Part shown: in pieces, positions 18,501 through 27,549 of the stretch
Layout: each line of letters opens with the position of its first letter
How positions within the stretch are numbered: the stretch's first letter is position 1
Origin: Bradyrhizobium jicamae
GTDB taxonomy: Bacteria; Pseudomonadota; Alphaproteobacteria; Rhizobiales; Xanthobacteraceae
Assembly (NCBI RefSeq): GCF_018130695.1
Contig: NZ_JAFCJX010000017.1
Coordinates: 122,208 to 186,207, forward strand
Direction of reading: 5' to 3'
DNA: 64,000 bases
Program-made: the position numbers and the translations under genes
The notes under the pieces: model-generated
Told to the model about the DNA's origin: nothing
The model's database searches: none
The model's input: only the letters and a program-made list of their open reading frames with translations

Positions 18501-20627
18501 GAGGCCTTTGAGGATCTGCTTACCCGGATCGATTCGCAGGACCGGCTCTCGCGCAAGCGCGTGGAGCGCATGAAGGAAGGCCACAAGGAGCGGCTGGAGG
18601 CGCTGGCGTCGCGCAAGGACGACCTGCTGACGATCTCGGAGATCGGCGTCGACCAGATCATCGTCGACGAGGCGCAGGAGTTCAGAAAGCTCTCCTTCGC
18701 CACCAACATGACGAGCTTGCGCGGCGTCGATCCGAGCGGCTCGCAGCGGGCCTGGGACCTCTACGTGAAGTCCCGCTTCGTCGAGATGAAGAATCGCGGT
18801 CGCGCACTCGTGCTTGCCTCCGGCACACCGATCACCAATACGCTCGGCGAAATGTTTACCGTGCAGCGGCTGATGGACCACGCGGGGCTGCGCGAGCGTG
18901 GGCTGCACGAGTTTGACGCCTGGGCTTCCACCTTTGGCGACACGTCGACTGAGCTCGAGCTGCAGCCTTCGGGCAAGTACAGGCCGGTCACGCGCTTCGC
19001 GCAGTTCGTCAACGTCCCCGAGCTCATCGCCATGTTCCGCTCCTTCGCGGACGTGGTGTTGCCAGATGACCTGCGCGACTATGTGAGGGTCCCAACGATC
19101 ACCGGCGGCAAGCGCCAGATCATCACGGCAGAGCAGACCGCGGCCTTTAAGGCGTACCAGCGCCTGCTGGACGAACGCATCACCGCGATCGAGGAGCGCG
19201 ACCGCGCGCCGGAGCCCGGCGACGACATCCTTCTCTCCGTCATCACCGACGGGCGACACGCCGCGATCGATCTGCGCCTGGTCGACCCGGCGCAGGGCAA
19301 TGAAGCTGCAAACAAGCTCAATGCTCTTGTCGCGAACGCCTTCCGCGTCTGGACCGAGACCGGCGGACATATCTATCGTCGCAAGGACGGGCAGCCGTTC
19401 GAAAGGCCCGGTGCCGGCCAGCTCATCTTCTCCGACCTCGGCACTATCTCGGTCGAGGCCTCCCGCGGCTTCTCGGCCTATCGCTGGATCAGGAATGAGC
19501 TCATTCGTCTCGGCGTGCCGGCATCCGAGATCGCCTACATGCAGGAATTCAAGAAATCAGAGGCGAAGCAGCGCCTCTTCAACGATTTCAATGCCGGCAA
19601 GGTGCGCTTCATTATCGGCTCGTCCGACACGATGGGCACCGGCGTCAACGTCCAGCTCCGCCTGAAAGCCTTGCATCACCTCGATGTGCCGTGGCTGCCG
19701 TCGCAAATCGAGCAACGCGAGGGCAGGATCGTTCGGCAGGGCAACCAGCATGACGAGGTCGACATCTTCGCCTACGCGACGCTCGGGTCCCTCGACGCCA
19801 CGATGTGGCAGAACAATGAGCGCAAGGCCCGCTTCATCGCTGCGGCTCTCTCCGGTGACGCCAGCGTGCGCCGGCTGGAGGACCTCGGCGAAGGCCAGGC
19901 GAACCAGTTCGCAATGGCCAAGGCGATCGCGTCCGGCGACGCGCGCCTGATGCAGAAGGCCGGGCTTGAGGCCGAGATCGCACGCCTCGAGCGGCTCCGT
20001 GCCGCCCACGTCGATGACCAGCACGCCATCCGCCGCCAGATTCGTGATGCCGAGCACGAGATCGAGCGCGCCACCCGCCGCATCAGCGAGATCGGGCAGG
20101 ACATAGAGCGCTTGGTGCCGACCGCGGGAGACGCCTTTGCGATGGCCGTGATGGGCACGGCCTTCGTGGAGCGCAAGCGCGCCGGCCGAGCGCTGATGCA
20201 GGAGGTCCTGACGCTCGTCCAGCTTCAGCAGGAAAAGGAGACTGTCATCGCCTCGATCGGTGGCTTCGACCTCGCGTTTGATGGCCAGCGCCTGGGACGT
20301 GACGGCTACCACTACACGACCTTGCTTCGGCGCACCGGCGCGGAGTTCGAAATCGAGCTTCCTGTGACTGTAACGCCGCTCGGTGCCGTCGCTCGGCTTG
20401 AACACGCCCTTTCCAATCTCGACGGCGAGCGGGAGGCCTACCGCCATCGCCTTGCCGACGCGCGCAAGCGCCTTGCCACCTATGGACCGCGGGTCGGCGA
20501 GACGTTCGCGTTCCTCGCCGAGCTCGATCTGAAGCGTGCGGAGCTTTTGGCGCTCGAAGCTGAACTCGCAGCAGCGAGCGAGGGAGAAGCAAAGGGAGCG
20601 GGAGGCGCACGCCGCATCGCGGCGTGA
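15531..20627 (+). CDS. giant DNA methyltransferase-helicase fusion protein
   Basis: A 1698-residue protein. Residues about 70-420 form an N6-adenine-type methyltransferase: SAM loop LEPGIGSG at 189-196 and catalytic NPPF at 254-257. Residues about 840-1450 form an SF2/SNF2-like helicase: Walker A GAGKT 889-893, DEAQ box 1046-1049, LASGTPITN, and motif VI QREGRIVRQ 1395-1403. The C-terminus is helical. The layout recalls phage P1 DarB and related plasmid proteins linked to protection from restriction. Its role here is inferred, perhaps modifying incoming plasmid DNA. The ATG at 15531 follows AGGAG; the longer frame from 15390 is leader. It is followed by a ParB-like gene. Confidence 0.88.
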   Translation: MALNDPFTLDLFGNTSLSSGFGLGVAAFPDASDVADHDVPSTTPVPALPVAGAASKQVIVRGENFRLDGDRGLTTSWRDRARDNLAAIRLAAVIEAEDRPATADEQAHLIRFTGFGASELANGVFRRPGEDAFRKGWEEIGKELEGLVDAGSYASLARCTQYAHFTPDYIVRAVWTAVERLGFRGGRVLEPGIGSGLFPALMPEVLRDLCHVTGVELDSVTARIAKLLQPRATVLNEDFARAELKPHFDLAIGNPPFSDRTVRSDRGYRALGLRLHDYFIAKSIDLLKPGGLAAFVTSSGTMDKADASARAHIAARADFVGAIRLPEGSFRTEAGTDVVVDILFFRKRSDGETAGTDAWLDHSEVRGATEDEGGIRINRYFADHPEMVLGEHAVTSGPYGETYTCLPRAGTDLGEALAAAIGRLPESVYDGEPEAVGPDDAEAAGRGGRDKGGSSVREGSYFIGTNGALMQMVDGAVVTIKIKKGRPADGIFEKHARIIRKLIPIRDAVREILKSQETDQSWKQSQVRLRIAWSSFVRDFGPINTTVVSSVEDEETGEVRETHRRPNLAPFADDPDCWLVASIEDYDLETNTAKPGPIFTERVIAPPPAPVITSAVDALAVVLNERGAVDPEQVAELLHGDVDAVIDELGDAIFRDPENGAWLTADAYLSGAVRSKLGAARAAVELNPSFARNVAALERVQPPDLRPSDITARLGAPWIPAADIIAFVKETMDADIAIHHTAELACWTVNARQLSWTAAGTTEWGTHRRHAGELLSDALNSSIPQIFDNMKEGDSERRILNTVETEAAKEKLVKIKGAFQSWIWSHPDRTDRLARLYNDTFNNIVPRHFDGSHLQLPGASGAFSLYGHQKRAIWRIISSGSTYVAHAVGAGKTLSIAAAIMEQRRLGLINKAMLVVPGHCLAQAAREFLALYPNARILVADETNFVKEKRHRFLSRAATANWDAIIITHSAFKFIPVPSAFEQQMLQDELEAFEDLLTRIDSQDRLSRKRVERMKEGHKERLEALASRKDDLLTISEIGVDQIIVDEAQEFRKLSFATNMTSLRGVDPSGSQRAWDLYVKSRFVEMKNRGRALVLASGTPITNTLGEMFTVQRLMDHAGLRERGLHEFDAWASTFGDTSTELELQPSGKYRPVTRFAQFVNVPELIAMFRSFADVVLPDDLRDYVRVPTITGGKRQIITAEQTAAFKAYQRLLDERITAIEERDRAPEPGDDILLSVITDGRHAAIDLRLVDPAQGNEAANKLNALVANAFRVWTETGGHIYRRKDGQPFERPGAGQLIFSDLGTISVEASRGFSAYRWIRNELIRLGVPASEIAYMQEFKKSEAKQRLFNDFNAGKVRFIIGSSDTMGTGVNVQLRLKALHHLDVPWLPSQIEQREGRIVRQGNQHDEVDIFAYATLGSLDATMWQNNERKARFIAAALSGDASVRRLEDLGEGQANQFAMAKAIASGDARLMQKAGLEAEIARLERLRAAHVDDQHAIRRQIRDAEHEIERATRRISEIGQDIERLVPTAGDAFAMAVMGTAFVERKRAGRALMQEVLTLVQLQQEKETVIASIGGFDLAFDGQRLGRDGYHYTTLLRRTGAEFEIELPVTVTPLGAVARLEHALSNLDGEREAYRHRLADARKRLATYGPRVGETFAFLAELDLKRAELLALEAELAAASEGEAKGAGGARRIAA

Positions 20628-20878
20628 TCGGGAAGGAGAAAGAGAACCCTCTCGCAGGGCGGTCGGCGCGGCGCCGCTGCCGCTCAACCGACCGCCTCGC
20701 GATCCCGGCGCCGGCGCGTTCGCAAGGCGCAGCTGCGCCCCGCTCACGCCTGCCGGGCTGGGATGCTCGCCGGCAGTTGCGCCACCCCACCCACCCTGCG
20801 GGCCGGAGGGGGTCTTCGGGAAGAAGACGAAGAAGGCCGGCCGAGGCGGCGGGCCAGACCGCTCAATGGAGCATTGCA

Positions 20879-22579
20879 ATGGAACTGAGATTCGTCGATC
20901 CGCGCGCGCTGAAGGAGAACCCCAACCAAGCGCGCCATTCCAAGTCCAATCCCCAGGCCGACGCTTTGCTGCTCGCCACGATCAAGGCGGTTGGCATCGT
21001 CCAGCCACCCGTGGTGACGCCCGAAAGCGACGGAGGCAACAGCTACGTGATCGACGCCGGGCACAGGCGCGTCAAACAGGCCATCGCAGCAAACCTTGAG
21101 GAGATCGCGGTCCTCGTCGTTGCCCGTGCTGAAGATGGCGGCGCCATGCGCTCGCTTGCCGAAACATTGGCCCATGAGCCGCTCAATCCGGTCGACCAGT
21201 GGCGTGCCATCGAACGGCTCGTCGTACTCGGCTGGACCGAAGAGGCGATCGGTGTGGCGCTCGCGCAGCCGGTGCGCCAGATCAAGAAGCTGCGCCTGCT
21301 CGCCAATGTCTTGCCGGCGATGCTCGACCAGATGGCCAGGGGCGATATGCCCGACGAACGCCAGCTTCGGACCATCGCGTCGGCTTCGCTTGAGGATCAG
21401 AAGGAGGTCTGGAAGAAACACAAGCCCAGCAAGGCCAATCCTCAGGTTTCGTGGTGGAGCGTCGCGCAGGCGCTGACCAAGACGCGAATGTACGCGCGGG
21501 ATGCAAGCTTCGGAGAAGACCTCGCTCAGGCCTATGGCATCCTTTGGCAGGAGGATCTCTTTGCCCCGGCCGACGAGGACAGCCGCTATACGACCGATGT
21601 CGAGGCCTATCTCGGTGCACAGCACGAGTGGATGGCGGGTCATCTGCCGAAGCGTGGGGCGATCGTCGAAGTCAACGAGTATGGCCAGCCAAAGCTGCCG
21701 CCGAAGGCCGACCGCGTCCATGGCAAGCCCGGAAAATCCGACCACACCGCGATGTATCTCGATCGCGAGGGCAAGGTGCAGTCCGTCTGCTACCGCATGC
21801 CTGCTACAGCCAAGAAGGCGGGCAATGACGAATCCGGTTTGGAGAACGGCCCGATCGAGGCGCCGAAGGCGCGCCCCGAGGTGACGCGCAAGGGCATGGA
21901 GATGATCGGGGATCTCCGCACGGATGCGCTGCATGAAGCGCTCGGCCGCGCTCCGATCGAGGACGACATGTTGCTTGCGCTGCTCGTGCTCGCATTCGCC
22001 GGGCAAAATGTCAGCATCGCGTCTGGCAATGCCAATGGCTTCGCGCGCCCCGCACGACATGCCGCCCACCTGATCGACAAGGATGGCAAGCTCGCCTTCG
22101 AGCGCGAGAGCGTGCAACGGGCGGCTCGAGGCGTTCTGATGGACGTGCTGTCTTGCCGCGTGAACCGATCGGACAGTGGCATCGTTGCGCGCGTCGCCGG
22201 AGATGCGGTTGGCGCCAGCAACTTCCTGCCCAACATGGGCACGGAGGATTTCCTGTCCTGCCTATCCCGAACAGCGATCGAGGCGGCGTGCAAGGATACG
22301 CCCGTGTTACCCCGACCGCGGGTGAAAGACACGCGTACCGAACTCGTCAAGCATTTTTCTGACGGGCGCTTCGTGCACCAAGTGGCCCTGTTCGCGCCCT
22401 CGACTGACAAGGTCGTAGCTTGGGCCGAGCGGTACTCTTCGACCGACCCGGACGAACTCGACGAGGCGTCTGAAGCATCTGACGATTGTGATGGCAACGA
22501 CACCGCCGTTGCTGAGGATTTCGCCGATGCCGACGGATTCAACGAGCCCACCGGCTCCTATGCCGTCGCGGCCGAATAG
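20879..22579 (+). CDS. ParB/RepB-like N-terminal-domain protein of the accessory block
   Basis: A 566-residue protein. The N-terminal 110 residues are a ParB/Srx-type domain: the N-x-x-NQAR segment, then GIVQPPVV and VIDAGHRRVKQAI, where GHRR is the nucleotide-binding signature. A helix-turn-helix-like region follows (WTEEAIGVALAQPVRQIKKLRLLA). The long C-terminus is unfamiliar and ends in an acidic tail (DPDELDEASEASDDCDGND). It is separate from the true partition gene repB at 36788. Plasmid copies of this family travel with the methyltransferase-helicase. The ATG at 20879 has GGAG upstream; the frame from 20624 is leader. Confidence 0.78.
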   Translation: MELRFVDPRALKENPNQARHSKSNPQADALLLATIKAVGIVQPPVVTPESDGGNSYVIDAGHRRVKQAIAANLEEIAVLVVARAEDGGAMRSLAETLAHEPLNPVDQWRAIERLVVLGWTEEAIGVALAQPVRQIKKLRLLANVLPAMLDQMARGDMPDERQLRTIASASLEDQKEVWKKHKPSKANPQVSWWSVAQALTKTRMYARDASFGEDLAQAYGILWQEDLFAPADEDSRYTTDVEAYLGAQHEWMAGHLPKRGAIVEVNEYGQPKLPPKADRVHGKPGKSDHTAMYLDREGKVQSVCYRMPATAKKAGNDESGLENGPIEAPKARPEVTRKGMEMIGDLRTDALHEALGRAPIEDDMLLALLVLAFAGQNVSIASGNANGFARPARHAAHLIDKDGKLAFERESVQRAARGVLMDVLSCRVNRSDSGIVARVAGDAVGASNFLPNMGTEDFLSCLSRTAIEAACKDTPVLPRPRVKDTRTELVKHFSDGRFVHQVALFAPSTDKVVAWAERYSSTDPDELDEASEASDDCDGNDTAVAEDFADADGFNEPTGSYAVAAE

Positions 22580-22663
22580 CCACCCCCTCTCCTTCCGATC
22601 GATTCACGCCGTCGGCTCCGGCCGTCGGCGGTTCTGTTTCCACAATCCCTACAGGAGGACATT

Positions 22664-23137
22664 ATGTCCGCACAAACCATCTACGATACTGTGCCGCTCG
22701 GCTCTCTCGTTCACTATTTTGATGGCACGCCGCGACCACCCGAGCGTTTCAAGAGGAAACTCGCGGCTTGGGAGAACAACAACAATGGCGGGCGTCTCGT
22801 GCGCAAGAGCGTGCCACACACCGCCGGCACGTATACGACGCCGGCGAGCGTTACGCTGCACCAGGGCGACTTTGGCAGCGCCGGCGTCACCGTCCTGAAG
22901 GTCTTCAAGACCTTCTCGGTGAATTCATGGTTGACGTTCACTGTGATTGAACGTCCGAAGCCTGGGCAGGTACGCGTTCTCAATCGCGCCGGCGAGGACG
23001 CCGAGCTCCTGCATCTCGCCGACACGCGCGCGATGGCCGATGCGTGGCTCGCTTCGCATCGTTACCCCGACGCAGTGCTTGATGAGATCACTGCCGATGA
23101 GGGCGCGTCGGTCACGGCTGAAGGGAGGGCGGCATGA
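22664..23137 (+). CDS. conserved hypothetical protein of rhizobial plasmids
   Basis: A 157-residue protein with a strong AGGAGG site 7 bases before the ATG. The first half has a GTPRPPERFKRKLAAWENNNNGGRL segment; the middle is beta-rich (VTLHQGDFGSAGVTVLKVFKTFSVNSWLTFTVIERPKPGQVRVL). No enzyme motif is visible. Its stop overlaps the next start by ATGA, so the two are translationally coupled. I recall similar unnamed proteins beside ParB-like and DUF7007-type genes. Confidence 0.65.
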   Translation: MSAQTIYDTVPLGSLVHYFDGTPRPPERFKRKLAAWENNNNGGRLVRKSVPHTAGTYTTPASVTLHQGDFGSAGVTVLKVFKTFSVNSWLTFTVIERPKPGQVRVLNRAGEDAELLHLADTRAMADAWLASHRYPDAVLDEITADEGASVTAEGRAA

Positions 23138-24006
23138 ACGCGCCCCAACCTGCCCTTCACGCCGACGATCCCACCTCCGCCTCGGCGGGGGTTTTGTTTG
23201 CCCGCACCCGTGATGGTCTTCTCGTCGCTAAGGTTGGCGACAACAGCTTCGTTATGATGCCAGGCGCGAATGGGCGCTATTATCTCGCATCGGCCTGGCG
23301 GCTGCGTCCGCCGATGGAAGAGTGGAGACGCGCCGACTTCTATAGTCATGGCGGCGAACTGGAACACGAGGCCGCCTTCCGCGCGCACGTGCACGAGAAT
23401 GCCGAGCATCAGCGGCAGCGCGCCGCGCTCGGACGCCGGGAGATTCGCTCCCACGCAAACACACCTTGGGGCGTGTCGCAGGGGGCGATTGTCTACTCGG
23501 ACGGCGTCGTCATACATTCGACGGCGGGGCACGGCGGCTTTCATCTCGATGCCGCGCACAACGCGAAGGTCCACCCTTCCCTTCGCGCGCCGGACGGCTG
23601 GTACGAGGAAGACTGCGCCTGGGTGGCCGTCGCGCAGGCCTTCCCGGAGCTGTTCACCGGATACGAACGGCGCTGCGCCGACCGCTCGATCCGAGACTGG
23701 TATCCGGACGCCTGGGAGGCCATTCACGGCCGTCCCCTTCGACCCGGCGAGTCATACAAGAAGGGTCGGCGCGAGTTCGAGCGCGATCACGCCGTCCGCT
23801 GGGTCGTGATTTCCGCCATCCGCTCGGACTACCATCCTGGCATGACAGAATGCGTCGCCACGCTTGGCGGCGATCGCCGCGCGGCCGAACAGCGCCGCTA
23901 CCTGGTTCCTTCGAGCGAATACAATCCCGGTCACTTCGGGTTCGTCATCGACGAAGATCGGCATCCTCTCTACGACGGTCTGTCGAATTTCTCCGGATGG
24001 AGGTGA
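23134..24006 (+). CDS. conserved hypothetical protein (DUF7007-like)
   Basis: A 290-residue protein coupled to the gene before it by a 4-base overlap. The central part, SHANTPWGVSQGAIVYSDGVV followed by HSTAGHGGFHLD, is what I associate with the DUF7007 family of plasmid proteins. A conserved-looking DGWYEEDCAWVAV segment follows. Several His and Asp residues cluster there, but no known active site is recognised. It has no signal peptide or membrane helix. It closes this co-directional run; the next gene is on the other strand. Confidence 0.65.
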   Translation: MNAPQPALHADDPTSASAGVLFARTRDGLLVAKVGDNSFVMMPGANGRYYLASAWRLRPPMEEWRRADFYSHGGELEHEAAFRAHVHENAEHQRQRAALGRREIRSHANTPWGVSQGAIVYSDGVVIHSTAGHGGFHLDAAHNAKVHPSLRAPDGWYEEDCAWVAVAQAFPELFTGYERRCADRSIRDWYPDAWEAIHGRPLRPGESYKKGRREFERDHAVRWVVISAIRSDYHPGMTECVATLGGDRRAAEQRRYLVPSSEYNPGHFGFVIDEDRHPLYDGLSNFSGWR

Positions 24007-24101
24007 TCTATACCGTGGCATCTCATCACCAAGCCTTTCGGCTGACGCGCGGTGGCCGGCGTGGGTGCGACTGAGCTGATTTTTGTCATCGAGATTGGAC
24101 T

Positions 24102-25781
24102 TCAGGCCGCGCGAACAGTACCAAGGAATTTTGCCACTTCGAGCTTGAGGCGGTTACTGTCGGTTGAAAGTGACTGCGCGGCGCTCAGGACCTGAGAAGA
24201 CGCGGTGCCGGTCTCGCTCGCGCCACGCTGCACGTCGGAGATGTTGGCCGAGACTTGCTCGGTACCCTGTGCAGCTTGCTGTACGTTGCGCGAAATCTCC
24301 TGTGTCGCCGCGCCCTGCTCTTCGACCGCGGCAGCGATCGTCGAAGAGATTTCGGCCAGCTGTCCGATTGTTCCGCTGATCTGTTCGATTGCCTTGACGG
24401 AGTCTTGCGTCGCAGCCTGGATGCCAGAGATCTGTTGACCGATCTCGCCGGTTGCCTTTGCGGTCTGCTCGGCCAACGCTTTCACTTCAGATGCCACCAC
24501 GGCGAAGCCGCGGCCAGCCTCGCCGGCACGCGCCGCCTCGATCGTGGCGTTGAGCGCCAGCAGATTGGTCTGGCCGGCGATGGTGTTGATCAAGTCGACG
24601 ACATCGCCAATCCGTGTGGCGGCCTTTGATAGCTCGCTGACGCGATCGTTGGTGACATTGGCTTGATTGACGGCCTCGCTTGCCATTCGTGCCGATTCCT
24701 GCACCTGGCGGCTGATCTCTGTGACCGAGGACGACAGCTCTTCGGTCGCGGACGCTACCGACTGAACATTGGCGGAGGCCTCTTCCGACGCCGCAGCGAC
24801 CACGGTGGCACGCTCCTGGGCGTGCTCGGCCGTCGAGGTCAACGTCGACGCAGACGCCTCGAGCTCAGTCGAGGCAGACGAGACGGTCTCGATGATCTCG
24901 CCGACCGCGCCTTCAAAGGCGTCGGCAAGTTGGATCATGTCGGCCTTGCGCTGCGCCGCGGCGCGCTGCTCGGCCTCCTTCTGCTCGGCTTCCATCCGAC
25001 GGACGCGCAGGCCGTTCTCCTTGAAGACCTGCAGCGCCTTTGCCATGTCGCCGATTTCGTCACGCCGCCCGGTATAGGCGATCTCGGCATCGAGATTCCC
25101 GTCAGCGATCACGCTCATTGTTCGGTTCATCCGCTGTAGAGGCGTCGTGATGCGGAAGATGACAAACGTGGTTGCCAGAACGCCAATCAAAAGCGCTACA
25201 CCGGCCAACGCAAAAGTTGCGGTCCGTGCCGAACCATAAGTCTGTCGAGCATCTGCGACGGCCTGATCCCCACCTCTGTTGTTCAAGTCAGCGTCGGAAT
25301 CCAGAACGGCTAAGGCCTCATCGAACGCCTTGACGCATTCAGTATTGAACGATTGTACGGCGGCTGCCGCATTGCCCGCGGCGATGGCGTCGAGCGCCCG
25401 CTTTTGCGTGGCGAGGTAGATATTCCATTTGCCTTTGAAGTCGTCCCAGATCTTGCCTTCCTCTGGTGAGGCGATTAGCGGTTCATACGTTCTAAACTCC
25501 TGAGCCAGCTTCTTTTCAAAGTCTGTCGCCTGTGCATCGAGCATGCTACGCTGCTCCGCGTCGGATGTCATGATGGAGCGCCCGGCAGCCAGGCGGATGC
25601 GCGTTACCGTGAACTTGACCTCGCCGAGGATCTTGATTGATGGCAACCAGTTCGTCGCGAGATCCTCGGCGTTCGCATTGATCGCTTGCGTTTTCGAAAT
25701 TCCCATCCAAGCCTGCGCAGCCAACAGGACGACGAGCGTCGTGACGACTCCGATGAGGGCAGCTTTGAGCGTAAAGCGCAT
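24102..25781 (-). CDS. methyl-accepting chemotaxis protein
   Basis: A 559-residue receptor. A first membrane helix (LKAALIGVVTTLVVLLAAQAW) is followed by a helical periplasmic sensor of about 160 residues and a second helix (FALAGVALLIGVLATTFVIF). Then come a HAMP domain (RITTPLQRMNRTMSVIADGNLD) and a long cytoplasmic coiled coil. The coiled coil includes the conserved tip AARAGEAGRGFAVVASEVKALAEQ, which binds CheA and CheW. No CheB/CheR-binding pentapeptide is seen at the C-terminus. The ATG at 25781 is favoured because the membrane helix follows directly; an ATG at 25844 would add 21 residues without a clear ribosome site. It sits among plasmid genes without che genes, so it would feed a chemotaxis pathway encoded elsewhere. 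Confidence 0.9.
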   Translation of the reverse strand: MRFTLKAALIGVVTTLVVLLAAQAWMGISKTQAINANAEDLATNWLPSIKILGEVKFTVTRIRLAAGRSIMTSDAEQRSMLDAQATDFEKKLAQEFRTYEPLIASPEEGKIWDDFKGKWNIYLATQKRALDAIAAGNAAAAVQSFNTECVKAFDEALAVLDSDADLNNRGGDQAVADARQTYGSARTATFALAGVALLIGVLATTFVIFRITTPLQRMNRTMSVIADGNLDAEIAYTGRRDEIGDMAKALQVFKENGLRVRRMEAEQKEAEQRAAAQRKADMIQLADAFEGAVGEIIETVSSASTELEASASTLTSTAEHAQERATVVAAASEEASANVQSVASATEELSSSVTEISRQVQESARMASEAVNQANVTNDRVSELSKAATRIGDVVDLINTIAGQTNLLALNATIEAARAGEAGRGFAVVASEVKALAEQTAKATGEIGQQISGIQAATQDSVKAIEQISGTIGQLAEISSTIAAAVEEQGAATQEISRNVQQAAQGTEQVSANISDVQRGASETGTASSQVLSAAQSLSTDSNRLKLEVAKFLGTVRAA

Positions 25782-25934
25782 GATCCGATATCCGAAAATC
25801 GCATTAGGAGCTGCACCTATTAGTTTCCCATATCCTTTAGACATTCTTATAGAATGGATCTGTATAAATACGGATCGCTAGTGCGATGATCGCCACCCGG
25901 AGTGGCCGGTTAGCTTACGCGATGTCTGCCGATT

Positions 25935-26090
25935 TCATTGAGGCTTAGGCTTGTGGTCGACGCCCTCGGCTTCGGCCCTGCGCGTCTTCTCAGCAAAAGC
26001 AATAACAGCCTCGCGCGCCTTGGGGTCCTTGATCTCCCAAAAGGCGCGCAACAGCCTCAAAGCTTGTAATTCTTCCAGCGCAGCTTGCAT
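25935..26090 (-). CDS. 51-residue helical protein
   Basis: A short gene reading MQAALEELQALRLLRAFWEIKDPKAREAVIAFAEKTRR and ending VDHKPKPQ. It is almost wholly helical and amphipathic. A GGGAAG site lies about 7 bases before the ATG. The frame is open a few codons upstream but has no other start before a stop. A similar short sequence is common in Bradyrhizobium genomes (from memory). It may be a stand-alone small protein or the tail of an eroded regulator. Confidence 0.5.
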   Translation of the reverse strand: MQAALEELQALRLLRAFWEIKDPKAREAVIAFAEKTRRAEAEGVDHKPKPQ

Positions 26091-26710
26091 CGCAATCTTC
26101 CCGCCAAAAGCTATACATGGCGGAGCGCATTATCGGGCGGCAAACTGAATTGCGTTTCGGCTTAACGTTAAGCCTGGTCACCGTAGTTCAACGGACTATG
26201 CAATTGGTGACCCGCCGCTTGTTTCATATTGCCCCGCTGAGTAGCACCAACAACTAGGAAGTCGCCTTCGCTGCTCAGGCCGACGGGGCGGCCGCAGACA
26301 TCGATCCTGCGATCCGACGGTTTCAGGCGGAAGGCACATCTCCTCTTTGTGCTAGCTGTCGGCCAGGGTGAAACGGCGAGCTTGGAGAAAATCAGCTGGT
26401 TATGGCGAGCTGATCCGGTTCGTAGTCGCGCGCAGGCGCTCGCGCGTCACTCCCTCGGTTGTGCTGCGGTCTGAACCGGCCGCGGTCCGCTTCAAGGGCA
26501 AGTCGCAAGCGATCGGCGGCCGCCGTCTCGACATGGGGAGCTGCGTCCTTCGCAGGTCTGAAGGCCCGCTCGTCCGCACCCCGCCCATGCTCGCCGTGCA
26601 ACCGCCGCCCCCTGAAGCGGCCCGCTAGCGCCGGTTCTGGTCGACCGCACCCGAGGGACAGACGGCCGAGGCCGAAGCTCCCGAGGGCGAAACCGAGAAA
26701 GGATCTCACC
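26091..26710. other. non-coding region with GC-rich leader
   Basis: About 620 bases. The part 26100-26350 is less GC-rich and shows no gene. From about 26450 the sequence resembles the long GC-rich leaders found before other accessory genes. Overlapping frames on both strands here (26392-26940 minus, 26368-26628 plus) are arginine-rich shadows. AAAGGA at the end is the ribosome site of the next gene. Confidence 0.4.
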
Positions 26711-27298
26711 ATGACCAAAACTGCTCGTTCCTCTCGCGCCAGCGCCCGTGTCATCCCGCTCCGCAAGGGCACCACGCTCGAAATGGTCCGGCTCGCCTGC
26801 CCCGACTCAGCACAGTCACAGCGCATCTCCGAAAGCTTCGGCCTTGCGATCATGGACAGCGACGGCGTTCTTGATCTGCATGAGCGGCTCATCATCGAAA
26901 CCGCCGATGCGCTCAAGGATGGCCTGAGTGAGCGCGCCATGCAGATCCATCTTCAACGGATCGTCGGTGCTTATGTCGGATCCGCGCACGGGGCCGGCCA
27001 GTTCTACACCCGAGCAGTCACTGAAGCGCGAGATGCGACCGCCAAGATCGCTAACGACAGCCGCGATGAGGACCTTGATGGTCCGGTCGGCTTCGATAGC
27101 CAGGCACAGCGCAAGCGTGAATTCGCCGCCGACATGGGTGTGCAGGCTCACGCGCTTCGCATGGCCGCCGAAGGCGCCATCGCCGCCTACGAAAAGGTCG
27201 TCGGCGAGACCTGGAAGCCTTTCGAGCGCCCTGTCGACAACGCGACAGACACGGTCGGCCCAAAGGCGGCCAAGGCGCAGATGTCTGCGTTCGACTAA
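26711..27298 (+). CDS. conserved hypothetical protein of the accessory block
   Basis: A 195-residue, mostly helical protein. It begins with a basic tail (TKTARSSRASARVIPLRKG), then has helices such as ERLIIETADALKDGLSERAMQIHLQRIVGAYVGSAHGAGQFYTRAVTEARD. No enzyme motif is seen. The ATG has AAAGGA upstream; the longer frame from 26459 is leader. It is followed by two terminator-like hairpins, so it is probably the only gene on its transcript. I have seen similar unnamed proteins beside ArdC and DUF736 genes on rhizobial plasmids (from memory). Confidence 0.65.
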   Translation: MTKTARSSRASARVIPLRKGTTLEMVRLACPDSAQSQRISESFGLAIMDSDGVLDLHERLIIETADALKDGLSERAMQIHLQRIVGAYVGSAHGAGQFYTRAVTEARDATAKIANDSRDEDLDGPVGFDSQAQRKREFAADMGVQAHALRMAAEGAIAAYEKVVGETWKPFERPVDNATDTVGPKAAKAQMSAFD

Positions 27299-27304
27299 CT
27301 GTCA

Positions 27305-27377
27305 GCGCGGGGCTTCGGCCCCGCGCCTCTTCCACTGCAGCCACCGAAGGGCCGGTCCGCGGGACCGGCTCTTTTTT
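27305..27377 (+). terminator. tandem intrinsic terminators
   Basis: The first hairpin is GCGCGGGGC-TTCG-GCCCCGCGC (27305-27326). The second is GCCGGTCC-GCG-GGACCGGC (27351-27369), followed by CTCTTTTTT. The tandem arrangement isolates the upstream gene from the ArdC-type gene. Confidence 0.85.
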
Positions 27378-27549
27378 GTGTCACGACTGCTTCCAAGCTA
27401 GTCGCTCGAACCGCGCCACCGTCGGCCTCTCCCGGTCCGTGGTCCTGCGCCGGACCCGACGTCCGCGCAACGGCTTTGCCGTCCTTCGCGCTGCTTCGGC
27501 CCTTCGGGTGCGCGCACTTCCGGCCCGGCGGTGGCGGACCCCGTGAGGA

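Noticed and set aside
17793..20879. Minus-strand frames of 214, 290 and 440 residues over the helicase part
   Set aside because: Shadows of the helicase reading frame with no conserved motif.
20744..22117. Minus-strand frame of 457 residues over the ParB-like gene
   Set aside because: Antisense to a gene with clear ParB motifs.
24663..25139. Plus-strand frame of 158 residues in the chemotaxis receptor
   Set aside because: Arginine- and glycine-rich antisense shadow.
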